Shown: piece after piece, positions 1 to 5,674 of the stretch
Layout of the letters: each line of letters opens with the position of its first letter
How positions within the stretch are numbered: position 1 is the stretch's first letter
Assembly: GCA_036763105.1 (NCBI GenBank)
Contig: JBAIYS010000018.1
Coordinates: 1 to 44,413, forward strand
Reading direction: 5' to 3'
DNA length: 44,413 nucleotides
DNA from: Peptococcaceae bacterium 1198_IL3148
GTDB taxonomy: Bacteria > Bacillota > Desulfotomaculia > Desulfotomaculales > Desulfohalotomaculaceae
The notes under the pieces: generated by a model
Told to the model about the DNA's origin: nothing
The model's database searches: none
Seen by the model: only the letters and a program-made list of their open reading frames with translations
Program-made: the position numbers and the translations under genes

Positions 1-28
1 GGTTTACACTTTTATTTTATATTATATC
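1..28 (+). repeat. Truncated composite repeat at the window edge
   Basis: The window opens with GGTTTACACT, the right half of the 21-bp palindrome found complete at 165-185, followed by the same T/A-rich tail. The text after it resembles the text after the second copy (for example TTATGGTGGTGT against TTATGATGGTGTGG), so this looks like part of a tandem array with a spacing of about 175 bp that continues left of the window. Confidence 0.7.
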
Positions 29-87
29 TGGTTTGATATTAATTTAAACATGGTTATGGTGGTGTAATCTATTTTTATCTGTAACCA

Positions 88-142
88 CTGTGGGTATGTG
101 GGCAGGTCATGCGTCAGCAATGAGCTGCCCATATATCCACAG
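88..142 (+). ncRNA. 18-bp hairpin closed by two G-U pairs, unknown RNA
   Basis: Positions 88-105 pair with 125-142 over 18 consecutive positions around a 19-nt loop. Two positions are G-T, which are G-U pairs in a plus-strand transcript but C-A mismatches on the minus strand. That favours a plus-strand RNA over a DNA palindrome. No promoter, reading frame or known RNA family was recognised, so the ncRNA label is inference. Confidence 0.45.
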
Positions 143-164
143 GATGCACCGGTAAAAAGTTGTG

Positions 165-203
165 AGTGTCAACCAGGTTTACACTTTTATTTTATATGAA
201 ATA
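165..203 (+). repeat. Composite repeat: 21-bp palindrome plus parS-like tail
   Basis: Positions 165-185 read AGTGTCAACC-A-GGTTTACACT, a near-perfect palindrome. After 2 bp comes TATTTTATATGAAATA (188-203), itself an inverted-repeat-like 16-mer resembling the chromosomal parS consensus TGTTTCACGTGAAACA at 11 of 16 positions. The same two-part layout with the same 2-bp gap recurs at 21441-21479, which argues that the two parts form one functional site. Confidence 0.75.
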
Positions 204-313
204 ATTAATTTAATTATGATGGTGTGGTTGTAGATATTATACCTGTAGATGTTCTATCTTGATATGTTATATCTGTATATCTTTTAATCTGCATGGTGCT
301 GGTTTTGGCTGCC

Positions 314-520
314 GCCCCCACCCCCATTATTTGATGTGTTGATATACGTGGGGTCGGGCTTCCTTCCGCCGGTTCAGGAAGGGGTGGCTCGGGCTGTTCC
401 ACTATGTTCCACACCCCGAGCCACCCCTTCCTCGACTACTTTCTACGACTATCGTCTTAAAAGTAGCCGCCGGCGGAAGGAAGCCTTAGATGTATGTTTA
501 TTTATAATGGGGGTGGGGGC
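314..520. other. Large nested fold with three long perfect stems
   Basis: A 17-bp outer stem (314-330 with 504-520) encloses a perfect 16-bp stem (357-372 with 470-485). That stem encloses two hairpins: a perfect 18-bp one (376-393 with 415-432, loop containing TGTTCCAC twice) and a short one (436-442 with 460-466). The result is a three-way junction. The GC-rich stems stand out from AT-rich surroundings. Open frames here only follow the stems and lack ribosome sites. It could be a structured RNA, a single-strand origin or a cruciform; the sequence does not decide. Confidence 0.7.
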
Positions 521-560
521 TGGGTTAGTGGTTATATATTAGTGGGGTGGGGTGAAGACC

Positions 561-664
561 TTGAGGGAGAAAAAACCCCCCAATGCACCCCGAAATTTAT
601 CAGCATAATAAGAAATGCGCTTATTATACTGATAAATTTCTTTGCCCGGTTTTTTCTCCCTCAA
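561..664. ncRNA. Structured repeat unit 1 (tandem pair), unknown RNA
   Basis: The outer 17-bp perfect stem is 561-577 with 648-664. Inside it, a 12-bp stem (592-603 with 629-640) continues after a 1x1 mismatch into an 8-bp stem (605-612 with 620-627) closed by the 7-nt loop AAATGCG. The unpaired strands between the stems are C-rich (CACCCC on the left, GCCC on the right). The unit at 683-784 repeats this plan, which marks it as a defined element. No known family was recognised. Confidence 0.65.
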
Positions 665-682
665 ACACCCTCTTTTTCCCCA

Positions 683-784
683 TGAGAGAGAGAAAACCCC
701 CCAGTCACCCCTCAATCAGATAAGCGTAATAAGAAAAGCGCTTATTACACCTATCTGATTTCATGCCCCGTTTTCTCTCTCTCA
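683..784. ncRNA. Structured repeat unit 2 (tandem pair), unknown RNA
   Basis: It has the same architecture as 561-664, starting 122 nt downstream. The outer stem is 15 bp (683-697 with 770-784), the inner stem 9 bp (714-722 with 752-760), then an internal loop and an 8-bp stem (726-733 with 741-748) with loop AAAAGCG. Paired segments differ from unit 1 but remain complementary, including an A-T to G-C exchange (605/627 against 726/748). The CACCCC and GCCC single-strand motifs are conserved. The trailing text CTCAAAC...TTTCCCC also matches unit 1. Confidence 0.65.
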
Positions 785-956
785 AACTCTCTCTCTTTCC
801 CCGAAGGTGCTGGGGAATGATGTTATGCAGGTCTTTTTGAGTGTTATTTTTTGGGGTTATTAGAAGTCTTGATGCAGGTTGTGGGGCAGGCGGTATAAAA
901 TGTTTCACATTTTTTAATTTTAGATGGGTAAGTTTTTTAAAAGGCTTTTGTGTACT

Positions 957-987
957 AAAAAAGCCGCCCCTTCTCAGAAGGGGCGGC
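957..987 (-). terminator. Rho-independent terminator for the minus-strand gene
   Basis: On the minus strand a GC-rich hairpin (GCCGCCCCTT paired with AAGGGGCGGC, 963-987) is followed directly by TTTTTT (957-962). It lies just past the stop of the minus-strand gene ending at 1039. Confidence 0.85.
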
Positions 988-1008
988 CAAATTTTTTGGC
1001 TGCGGTAA

Positions 1009-1029
1009 AGTGTAAACCTGGTTGACACT
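1009..1029. repeat. 21-bp palindrome copy
   Basis: AGTGTAAACC-T-GGTTGACACT. It lies between the stop codon at 1039-1041 and the terminator of the minus-strand gene, so it would sit in the 3-prime untranslated part of that transcript. It is identical to the copy at 2889-2909. No parS-like tail follows. Confidence 0.8.
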
Positions 1030-1038
1030 TTTTGATTG

Positions 1039-1569
1039 CTATTCTTTTTTGGTGCTGCTTTTTTCATATCCATAGGTTATAAAGTATGCTTTGTCTTTTG
1101 CGTATTTGAGGCCTATGTCCACATACTTTTTGGTGAATTCTTCTTTTGTAATGATTTCTTTTTCGATTAGTAGTTCTTTGATTGCTTTTATTGCAGCATA
1201 GTTTTCTAGTACTTGTAATATGGTGCCTTCTTGTTGTGTCCATTTTGGTGGTAGGTCAGGATCTTGTTCGTCAATTTTTATTCTGAATGTGTATTCGGTG
1301 TTTTCTTGTTCAGTTCCACTGTATGAGTATGAGTGGTTTTCAATCTTAGCTTTTATTTCTGTTTCGTTAAATTTTATTTTAATAACTTTTTCTGAAAGTA
1401 TGGTTTTAATTTTGTCTTTTGTTTCTTTATTTGTTATGGTTGTTGCTATTTCAAATTTTTTAAGTTTGTTACCGGTTATTTCTGATACGATTTCTTTAAA
1501 GTCTTCTATTGTGCCGTTTATTAGTTGGGTATGGGTTTGTCCGATGAGTGTTATTTGGTTTGTATCCAT
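1039..1569 (-). CDS. Hypothetical protein, 176 aa
   Basis: I do not recognise the family. The protein is soluble, rich in K, E, I and T, with no signal peptide or membrane segment. It has a beta-rich middle (alternating polar/hydrophobic stretches including SYSYSGTEQ) and a helical C-terminus with LPPKWTQQEGTILQVLENYAAIKA followed later by TYGYEKSSTKKE. The chosen start, ATG at 1567-1569, has AAAGGAGA about 9 nt upstream. An in-frame ATG 17 codons earlier lacks as good a site. The gene stands alone on the minus strand inside a region dominated by RNA-like folds, and has its own terminator at 957-987. Real coding sequence is likely; the function is unknown. Confidence 0.7.
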   Translation of the reverse strand: MDTNQITLIGQTHTQLINGTIEDFKEIVSEITGNKLKKFEIATTITNKETKDKIKTILSEKVIKIKFNETEIKAKIENHSYSYSGTEQENTEYTFRIKIDEQDPDLPPKWTQQEGTILQVLENYAAIKAIKELLIEKEIITKEEFTKKYVDIGLKYAKDKAYFITYGYEKSSTKKE

Positions 1570-1703
1570 TGTGGTGTGTCTCCTTTCATTTTCGTTAATT
1601 ATGGTATGTGATTTATTCAATAAGGTGGGTATTAATTCCTTTATTTGTTGTTTTATGTGTTTGGTGGGTTTGGGGATGTTTTTGGGGGTTCAGTTATTTG
1701 GGC

Positions 1704-1986
1704 AATTATGAATGTTTTGGTTAATGTATGTGATTTTATAGGGTTTGTTTTGCATGTAATTATGAATATTTTTTTTGGGTTTGGGCGCTAATTCCCGCCG
1801 CCCACTGGCCCTACCGAGCTAACTTTTGGCCAAAAAAACGCCAGCCAAAAGTGGATCTCGGCTTAACGGGCCTGGCCCCGAAAAGCGTGGGGCCACCGCG
1901 GGCACCCGGCGGAGCGCGGATGAATGTCATATATGATTGTTAGTATGCATGTTATTTGCAAGTTATTGAATGTGATTATGAATGTT
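1704..1986 (+). repeat. Three dispersed copies of ATTATGAATRTT
   Basis: The direct repeat ATTATGAATRTT occurs at about 1705-1716, 1759-1770 and 1975-1986, in AT-rich DNA also containing related ATGTGATT words. The second and third copies flank the fold at 1785-1917. Such repeats can be replication iterons, but no initiator gene is visible and three copies is few, so this is only a candidate. Confidence 0.3.
1785..1917. other. Branched GC-rich fold, unknown structured RNA or DNA
   Basis: A closing stem (GCGCT 1785-1789 with 1913-1917, and CCGCCG 1795-1800 with 1907-1912) encloses two arms. Arm one stacks GGCCC (1807-1811 with 1868-1872), CCGAG (1814-1818 with 1857-1861) and CTTTTGGC (1823-1830 with 1844-1851). 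Arm two is GGCCCC (1874-1879 with 1889-1894) with loop GAAAAGCGT. The local GC content is far above the flanks. No frame with a ribosome site was found and no known family was recognised. Confidence 0.6.
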
Positions 1987-2002
1987 GTAAAAGAAGTTAG
2001 TT

Positions 2003-2032
2003 AGGGGGAACTATTTATCAATAATTCCCCCT
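2003..2032. other. Hairpin
   Basis: AGGGGGAA (2003-2010) pairs with TTCCCCCT (2025-2032), with an inner TATT/AATA stem. It lies between the fold at 1785-1917 and the terminator at 2067. There is no T-run, so it is not a classical terminator. Confidence 0.5.
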
Positions 2033-2066
2033 CGGCCTTGGGGCCTCACCCCCTTGTAAGTAGCGA

Positions 2067-2116
2067 GCCACCAATACCAGGGTAAAAACCGCACCCTGGT
2101 ATTAGTGGCTTTTTTA
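2067..2116 (+). terminator. Strong rho-independent terminator
   Basis: A 17-bp stem with one mismatch (2067-2083 with 2093-2109) is followed by TTTTTT. No coding gene precedes it on the plus strand for over 2 kb. Whatever it terminates is therefore probably a non-coding transcript from the structured region upstream. Confidence 0.8.
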
Positions 2117-2184
2117 TATGTTAGGGGCTGGGGAACAGGTTTTGGGATTGTTGGACGTTGATGGGGCTGGGTGGAAAATAAAAT

Positions 2185-2338
2185 AAATCCCTTTTTTCCC
2201 TTGACGGGGCCCGACCTGGGCCGGGTAAAGGTTTTTCAGGCGAAGCGAACCGAGGGGCAAGATAAACTCTTAGATCTCTCCGCCTTTTTTTAGTGTACCC
2301 GGCCCAGGCCACCCGTAAAGGGCGGGATTTTTTTTATT
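2185..2338 (+). ncRNA. Long multi-stem structured RNA ending in a T-run
   Basis: A series of stems stacks toward the ends of the element: AAATCCC (2185-2191 with 2324-2330), CCCTT (2198-2202 with 2318-2322), ACGGG (2204-2208 with 2312-2316), and a perfect 13-bp stem (2215-2227 with 2296-2308). An inner AGGCG/CGCCT stem (2238-2242 with 2281-2285) closes the head. The element runs directly into T8-A-TTT, like an intrinsic terminator on the plus strand. No known RNA family was recognised. The frame of 63 codons covering it on the minus strand has no ribosome site and follows the stems. Confidence 0.6.
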
Positions 2339-2355
2339 TATGATTATGTAAGACC

Positions 2356-2378
2356 TTGAAGGGCTTTCCCCCCTTCAA
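2356..2378. other. Short hairpin
   Basis: TTGAAGGG (2356-2363) pairs with CCCTTCAA (2371-2378), followed by ACTTCCCCCC. The trailing text resembles the CTCAAAC...TTTCCCC ends of the two structured units at 561-784, so it may be a degenerate relative. Confidence 0.35.
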
Positions 2379-2480
2379 ACTTCCCCCCAGGCTCGCTCAC
2401 CTCAGAGCATAATCTAGTTTCCAGTAAGTGGCATGCAATACCAGCATTTGTTTTATGATTTAGTGCAATATTTACATTCT

Positions 2481-2514
2481 ATATATTGCAATATTGCAAT
2501 ATATAGTGTATAAT
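2481..2514 (+). promoter_or_regulatory. Promoter with TTGCAA palindromic operator
   Basis: TTGCAA (2486-2491) and TATAAT (2509-2514) are separated by exactly 17 bp. A 24-bp perfect palindrome (2481-2504), made of two overlapping ATTGCAAT cores, covers the -35 and spacer. That is the usual place for a repressor site. The same ATATATTGCAATATAT word lies inside the promoter at 4345-4373, suggesting a common repressor. Confidence 0.75.
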
Positions 2515-2538
2515 TATAGATGTAGGGAGGGAGTTGAG

Positions 2539-2859
2539 TTGAAAAAAAGAAACCCCAAGCCTAAGGATGAAAGAATTACTTTTTTAAAGATTAAAATTGC
2601 TAAACAAAAACCATTTGTAATTTTAAGTCATGCTAGGCAACGAATGAGTGAAAGAAATATTAGTTATAGAGATATAACAAATATACTTAATAGAGGATAT
2701 AAACTAGACCGGCATGATAGTGGTAAGTTAGGAGATCCGACTGTTAGGATTATTGGAAAAAAAGTAACCGGTGAGTGGGCAGCTATAGCAATAGCGATAA
2801 ACCCTAAAGGAAAAATTGTAGTGTTGACGGTGATGGATGATAACCGTCAGAAGAACTAG
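2539..2859 (+). CDS. DUF4258-like protein, probable toxin, 106 aa
   Basis: The protein contains SHARQRMSERNIS, then a helix ending in INRGYKLDRH-like text (ILNRGYKLDRHD), and finishes with the strand IVVLTVMDDN. This is the helix-strand pattern of DUF4258 proteins, which resemble small RNase-type toxins and are often encoded beside YgiT-type zinc-finger antitoxins. Here such a zinc-finger protein lies 1.5 kb downstream (4407-4649) under a promoter with the same palindrome. I chose the TTG at 2539 because AGGGAGGG lies about 8 nt upstream; an earlier in-frame ATG at 2494 overlaps the promoter. The toxin role is inference from the family and context. Confidence 0.7.
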   Translation: MKKRNPKPKDERITFLKIKIAKQKPFVILSHARQRMSERNISYRDITNILNRGYKLDRHDSGKLGDPTVRIIGKKVTGEWAAIAIAINPKGKIVVLTVMDDNRQKN

Positions 2860-2890
2860 AAGAAAGGTTAAATAATTACCTTTCTTCTAG
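2856..2890. other. 13-bp hairpin at the 3-prime end of the DUF4258 gene
   Basis: CTAGAAGAAAGGT (2856-2868) pairs perfectly with ACCTTTCTTCTAG (2878-2890). It includes the stop codon of the preceding gene and abuts the palindrome at 2889. There is no T-run; it may be a weak terminator or an mRNA-stabilising stem. Confidence 0.6.
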
Positions 2891-2909
2891 TGTAAACCTG
2901 GTTGACACT
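2889..2909. repeat. 21-bp palindrome copy upstream of the Cys-rich ParB-like gene
   Basis: AGTGTAAACC-T-GGTTGACACT, identical to 1009-1029. It ends 25 bp before the start codon of the ParB-like gene at 2935, a position suited to autoregulation or to being that protein's binding site. Confidence 0.8.
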
Positions 2910-2934
2910 TTTAAGTATTTTGGAGGTATATATT

Positions 2935-4320
2935 ATGGAGATTAAACAGATTCCTGTTAAAGAAATTTATCCTAACCCAAGAAATCCGAGAAAAGAATTT
3001 TCTACTGCAAGCATGGAAGAATTAGTTAAAAGCGTTAAAAATGTTGGGGTATTGCAACCGGTTATTGTGGTTTTTGATGATGTAAAAAATATGTATAGAT
3101 TGGTAGCCGGTGAAAGGCGTTGGAGAGCTTCCAGTGATGCAGAATTGGAAACTATACCAGCTATTGTAAGAGATGTAACAGAAGAACAGGAATTAGAAAT
3201 TATGGTTGTTGAAAATCTACAACGGAAAGATATTAACCCTATTGAAGAAGCAGAAGGTTTTAAAATGATGTTAGATAATCTTGATTATACACAAGAGCAA
3301 TTGGCTGAAAAGTTAGGTTGTAGTCAGGCCCATATTGCTAATCGTATTAGGTTATTGAAATTACCTACTGATATAAAAGAAAAAATTTCACGTAAAATAA
3401 TTTCTGCTGGACATGGGGTGCAATTGGTAAAAATAAATGAAACTGGTTTGTGTAAAAAAATAACGGAAGTTATTGAGAAAGAAAATGTACCGGTCGCTGA
3501 AACTAAAAACACAATACATAGGGTAATTGCCCTGGAGGGCAAACCGCTTTTTGATAATTATAATGATAACCCATTGTTTGATTTAGTTGGCTGTGAAAAA
3601 TGCCAACATAATAAGCTTGGAAAAGCTTACTACACAATGGAATTAAGCCATTATTGTGTTAAAGTTTCCTGCTGGAATGAAAAGCAGGAAAAAGCTAAAC
3701 AACTGAAGTATGAAGAACACCTGAAAAAAGTTGATTCTAATAATAATGAAATTGTTAATTTATCAAAGTTAAATTATAACGAGTATATAGAATTTGATGG
3801 TTATCAATTTAAGGTAATTGATAAAGCAGATTGTGAAGGCTGCCAATATTTAAAATTTGGAAGCCGTGATCCAAATAGTTATGACAGTGCAAATTTATAT
3901 TGCTTTAATATTTCTTGTTTTAATAAGAAGAAAAGAGCTGCCACCATTGAAAGCAATAAAAATGAAAGGCAGAAGAGACAGAAGGAAGTTGAAAAAATTG
4001 GGGTATGGGCAAATAAAGCTGTGGTTGAAAAAATTACTAAAAGAGAAATTTTGTGGTTTGCTGTAATGATATTATCTTCTGTAAAAAACGATCAGGATAG
4101 ACCAACGTTATATAGATATATGAAGGATAGGTTTGGCTGGGAACATGAATTTTGGAAGAGCCCATGGCAATTAAGAAATTTTTATTTTAATGATGCAGTT
4201 GATATACTTTCTACTTTGCCAGAGGTTAATTTAATAGAATTGATTTTTGAATGGCCGGCGATTGCAGAAGGTTTAATGAATTGTAATAAATATATCTTAG
4301 GTTTAGATGAAGAAATTTAA
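2935..4320 (+). CDS. ParB-like protein with two Cys4 clusters, 461 aa
   Basis: The N-terminus is a ParB/Spo0J CTPase-type domain: IPVKEIYPNPRNPR at 6-19 and the signature GERRWRA at 59-65. A KorB-type helix-turn-helix follows at about 117-145 (YTQEQLAEKLGCSQAHIANRI). The C-terminal half is unusual. It has two copies of a Cys pattern, C220/C223/C241/C246 and C300/C303/C323/C328, each of the form CxxC-x(17-19)-CxxxxC followed by W/F-N. These could bind zinc or an Fe-S cluster; neither is shown. The start is ATG 2935 with TTGGAGG upstream. ParB normally partners ParA, but this gene lies apart from the parAB operon, which has its own ParB. A second partition role or a regulatory role are both possible. 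Confidence 0.75.
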   Translation: MEIKQIPVKEIYPNPRNPRKEFSTASMEELVKSVKNVGVLQPVIVVFDDVKNMYRLVAGERRWRASSDAELETIPAIVRDVTEEQELEIMVVENLQRKDINPIEEAEGFKMMLDNLDYTQEQLAEKLGCSQAHIANRIRLLKLPTDIKEKISRKIISAGHGVQLVKINETGLCKKITEVIEKENVPVAETKNTIHRVIALEGKPLFDNYNDNPLFDLVGCEKCQHNKLGKAYYTMELSHYCVKVSCWNEKQEKAKQLKYEEHLKKVDSNNNEIVNLSKLNYNEYIEFDGYQFKVIDKADCEGCQYLKFGSRDPNSYDSANLYCFNISCFNKKKRAATIESNKNERQKRQKEVEKIGVWANKAVVEKITKREILWFAVMILSSVKNDQDRPTLYRYMKDRFGWEHEFWKSPWQLRNFYFNDAVDILSTLPEVNLIELIFEWPAIAEGLMNCNKYILGLDEEI

Positions 4321-4344
4321 GAAAATAAAAATATTGTTCCTAGC

Positions 4345-4373
4345 TTGATATATATATTGCAATATATTATAAT
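4345..4373 (+). promoter_or_regulatory. Promoter of the antitoxin-par operon with shared operator
   Basis: TTGATA (4345-4350) and TATAAT (4368-4373) are 17 bp apart. The spacer is ATATATTGCAATATAT preceded by T (palindrome 4352-4367), the same core as the operator before the DUF4258 gene. The likely regulator is one of the first two gene products of this operon. Confidence 0.75.
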
Positions 4374-4406
4374 TGTGGAAAAATAGGTAATGGGAGGAAA
4401 GAAGTA

Positions 4407-4649
4407 ATGGTAAATGATAGATGCGAAGTATGCGGAAGTCACAATGTTAAGCTAGGAACTATCTCCCTCGATTATCTTGGTAAAGAAATTAAAAAGGTAC
4501 CGGCCATTATATGTTCAGATTGTGGTGAGGAAATGGTCACATCTGATGTTATGGATAAAGTAGACAAACTGGTTGCAGAGGGTAAGGAAGTTTACCAGGA
4601 TGGGCCGGTTATTAATATACGGTATGGGGGTTGTGTAAATGAAGCGTAA
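4407..4649 (+). CDS. YgiT-type zinc-finger protein, probable antitoxin, 80 aa
   Basis: The pairs C6xxC9 and C36xxC39 frame a small zinc ribbon typical of YgiT/MqsA N-terminal domains. The rest is a short helical tail. In known families this zinc domain binds the toxin, while MqsA proper has a C-terminal helix-turn-helix for DNA binding that is absent here. The DUF4258-like partner is encoded at 2539-2859, not adjacent, which is unusual. The ATG at 4407 follows GGGAGGAAAG. It is the first gene of the operon continuing into the RHH-like protein, parA and parB. Antitoxin function is inference. Confidence 0.7.
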   Translation: MVNDRCEVCGSHNVKLGTISLDYLGKEIKKVPAIICSDCGEEMVTSDVMDKVDKLVAEGKEVYQDGPVINIRYGGCVNEA

Positions 4650-4881
4650 TGGGGTTATGGTGGATAATGATTTAAAAGTTCAAAAACCGATATACTTCCA
4701 AGTAAGTCAATTAAATCGTATTGATAAAGCTTATCCTGAGGATGGTTTTAAAAGTAGGGCCGATTATATTCGTACCGCTACAGAGCTTTTTCTCGATCTA
4801 AGGGATGCTGTTAAGGATAATAAATCTGATAGGGAAGTCTTAGATATTGTTGGGAAGCACTTAAGCTACTTAAATGAATAA
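4639..4881 (+). CDS. Small ribbon-helix-helix-like protein, 80 aa
   Basis: After a short N-terminus it has a beta strand (KPIYFQVSQLNRI), then GFKSRADYIRTATELFLDLRDAV, matching the strand-helix-helix plan of CopG/Arc-type DNA-binding proteins with the R-ADYIR turn. It overlaps the preceding gene by 11 bp and ends 16 bp before parA, so it is translationally linked to the partition operon. Such proteins often act as operon repressor or centromere adaptor, and it is a candidate for binding the TTGCAA palindrome. ATG 4657 is an alternative start. Confidence 0.6.
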   Translation: MKRNGVMVDNDLKVQKPIYFQVSQLNRIDKAYPEDGFKSRADYIRTATELFLDLRDAVKDNKSDREVLDIVGKHLSYLNE

Positions 4882-4897
4882 TATTGGAGGTATTCTT

Positions 4898-5674
4898 ATG
4901 CCAAAAGTTATAACTGTCGCTAACCAGAAAGGTGGCTGTGCAAAAACGACAACCACTGCTAATTTGGGTGCTGCTTTGGCTATGAGTGGCAAAACTGTAT
5001 TAGTTATAGATCTTGATCCTCAGGCAAATTTATCTTTGGGTTTTGGTTATGAATTGGGAGAAGATGAGTTATCTTCATACCATTTGATCACTGGTAGAGC
5101 ACCATTAAATGATGTCATAAGAAGAACAGATATAAATGACTTATATGTAGTACCTTCGGCCATCGAGTTATCTGGTGCTGAAATTGAATTGACCCAAGCA
5201 ATAGCCGGTGAAAAGAAATTATATAATGTTTTGAAGAAAAGTAATTTAGCAGCTTTTGATTATATTATTATTGATACCCCACCATTTTTCTCTAATGTGT
5301 TAACTAACGGATTGTCTACTTCGCAAGTTGTATTAATACCAGTTGAGTTGCGTAGGTATGGTATAGCCGGTCTGCGCCAGTTGTTAGGTATTATTGAAGC
5401 TGTTAAAGAGGGTGTAAATGAAGATCTTGATAGTTGGTATATATTACCTGTAATGACGGATTTAAGACAAAAGGAAGATAGAGAGGTTCTAGAATTTTTA
5501 AAGAATCATTATGATACTCATGTTTTAAAAACTAATATCAAGCGTAACATAAAAGTTGCTGAGGCCGTTAAGGAGGCAATGCCGGTAGTAGCCATAGATA
5601 AAAATTGCCCTGGGTCACTTGCGTATATTGAGTTAGCAACTGAAATTGAGGGGGTTTTAAATAATGTCAGTTGA
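4898..5674 (+). CDS. parA: ParA partition ATPase, 258 aa
   Basis: It has the classic deviant Walker A KGGCAKTT (11-18), the switch I motif DLDPQAN (39-45) and Walker B IIIDTPP. The length fits plasmid type Ib or Soj-type ParA without an N-terminal DNA-binding domain, so operon control probably rests with the small upstream protein. ATP-dependent non-specific DNA binding drives cargo segregation in this family. The start is ATG 4898 with TTGGAGG 7 nt upstream; an earlier ATG at 4874 overlaps the previous gene. The end overlaps parB by 11 bp. Confidence 0.95.
   Translation: MPKVITVANQKGGCAKTTTTANLGAALAMSGKTVLVIDLDPQANLSLGFGYELGEDELSSYHLITGRAPLNDVIRRTDINDLYVVPSAIELSGAEIELTQAIAGEKKLYNVLKKSNLAAFDYIIIDTPPFFSNVLTNGLSTSQVVLIPVELRRYGIAGLRQLLGIIEAVKEGVNEDLDSWYILPVMTDLRQKEDREVLEFLKNHYDTHVLKTNIKRNIKVAEAVKEAMPVVAIDKNCPGSLAYIELATEIEGVLNNVS

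Noticed and set aside
131-141. DnaA-box-like TATATCCACA
   Set aside because: A single copy with one mismatch to TTATCCACA, and fully inside a hairpin arm; not enough for an origin call.
214-1073. Several open frames of 60-120 codons on both strands in the first kilobase
   Set aside because: They follow the arms of the long hairpins, lack ribosome sites and have low-complexity composition, so they are shadows of structured DNA.
1220-1711. 163-codon hydrophobic frame on the plus strand
   Set aside because: It is the reverse-strand shadow of the real minus-strand gene at 1039-1569, and has no ribosome site.
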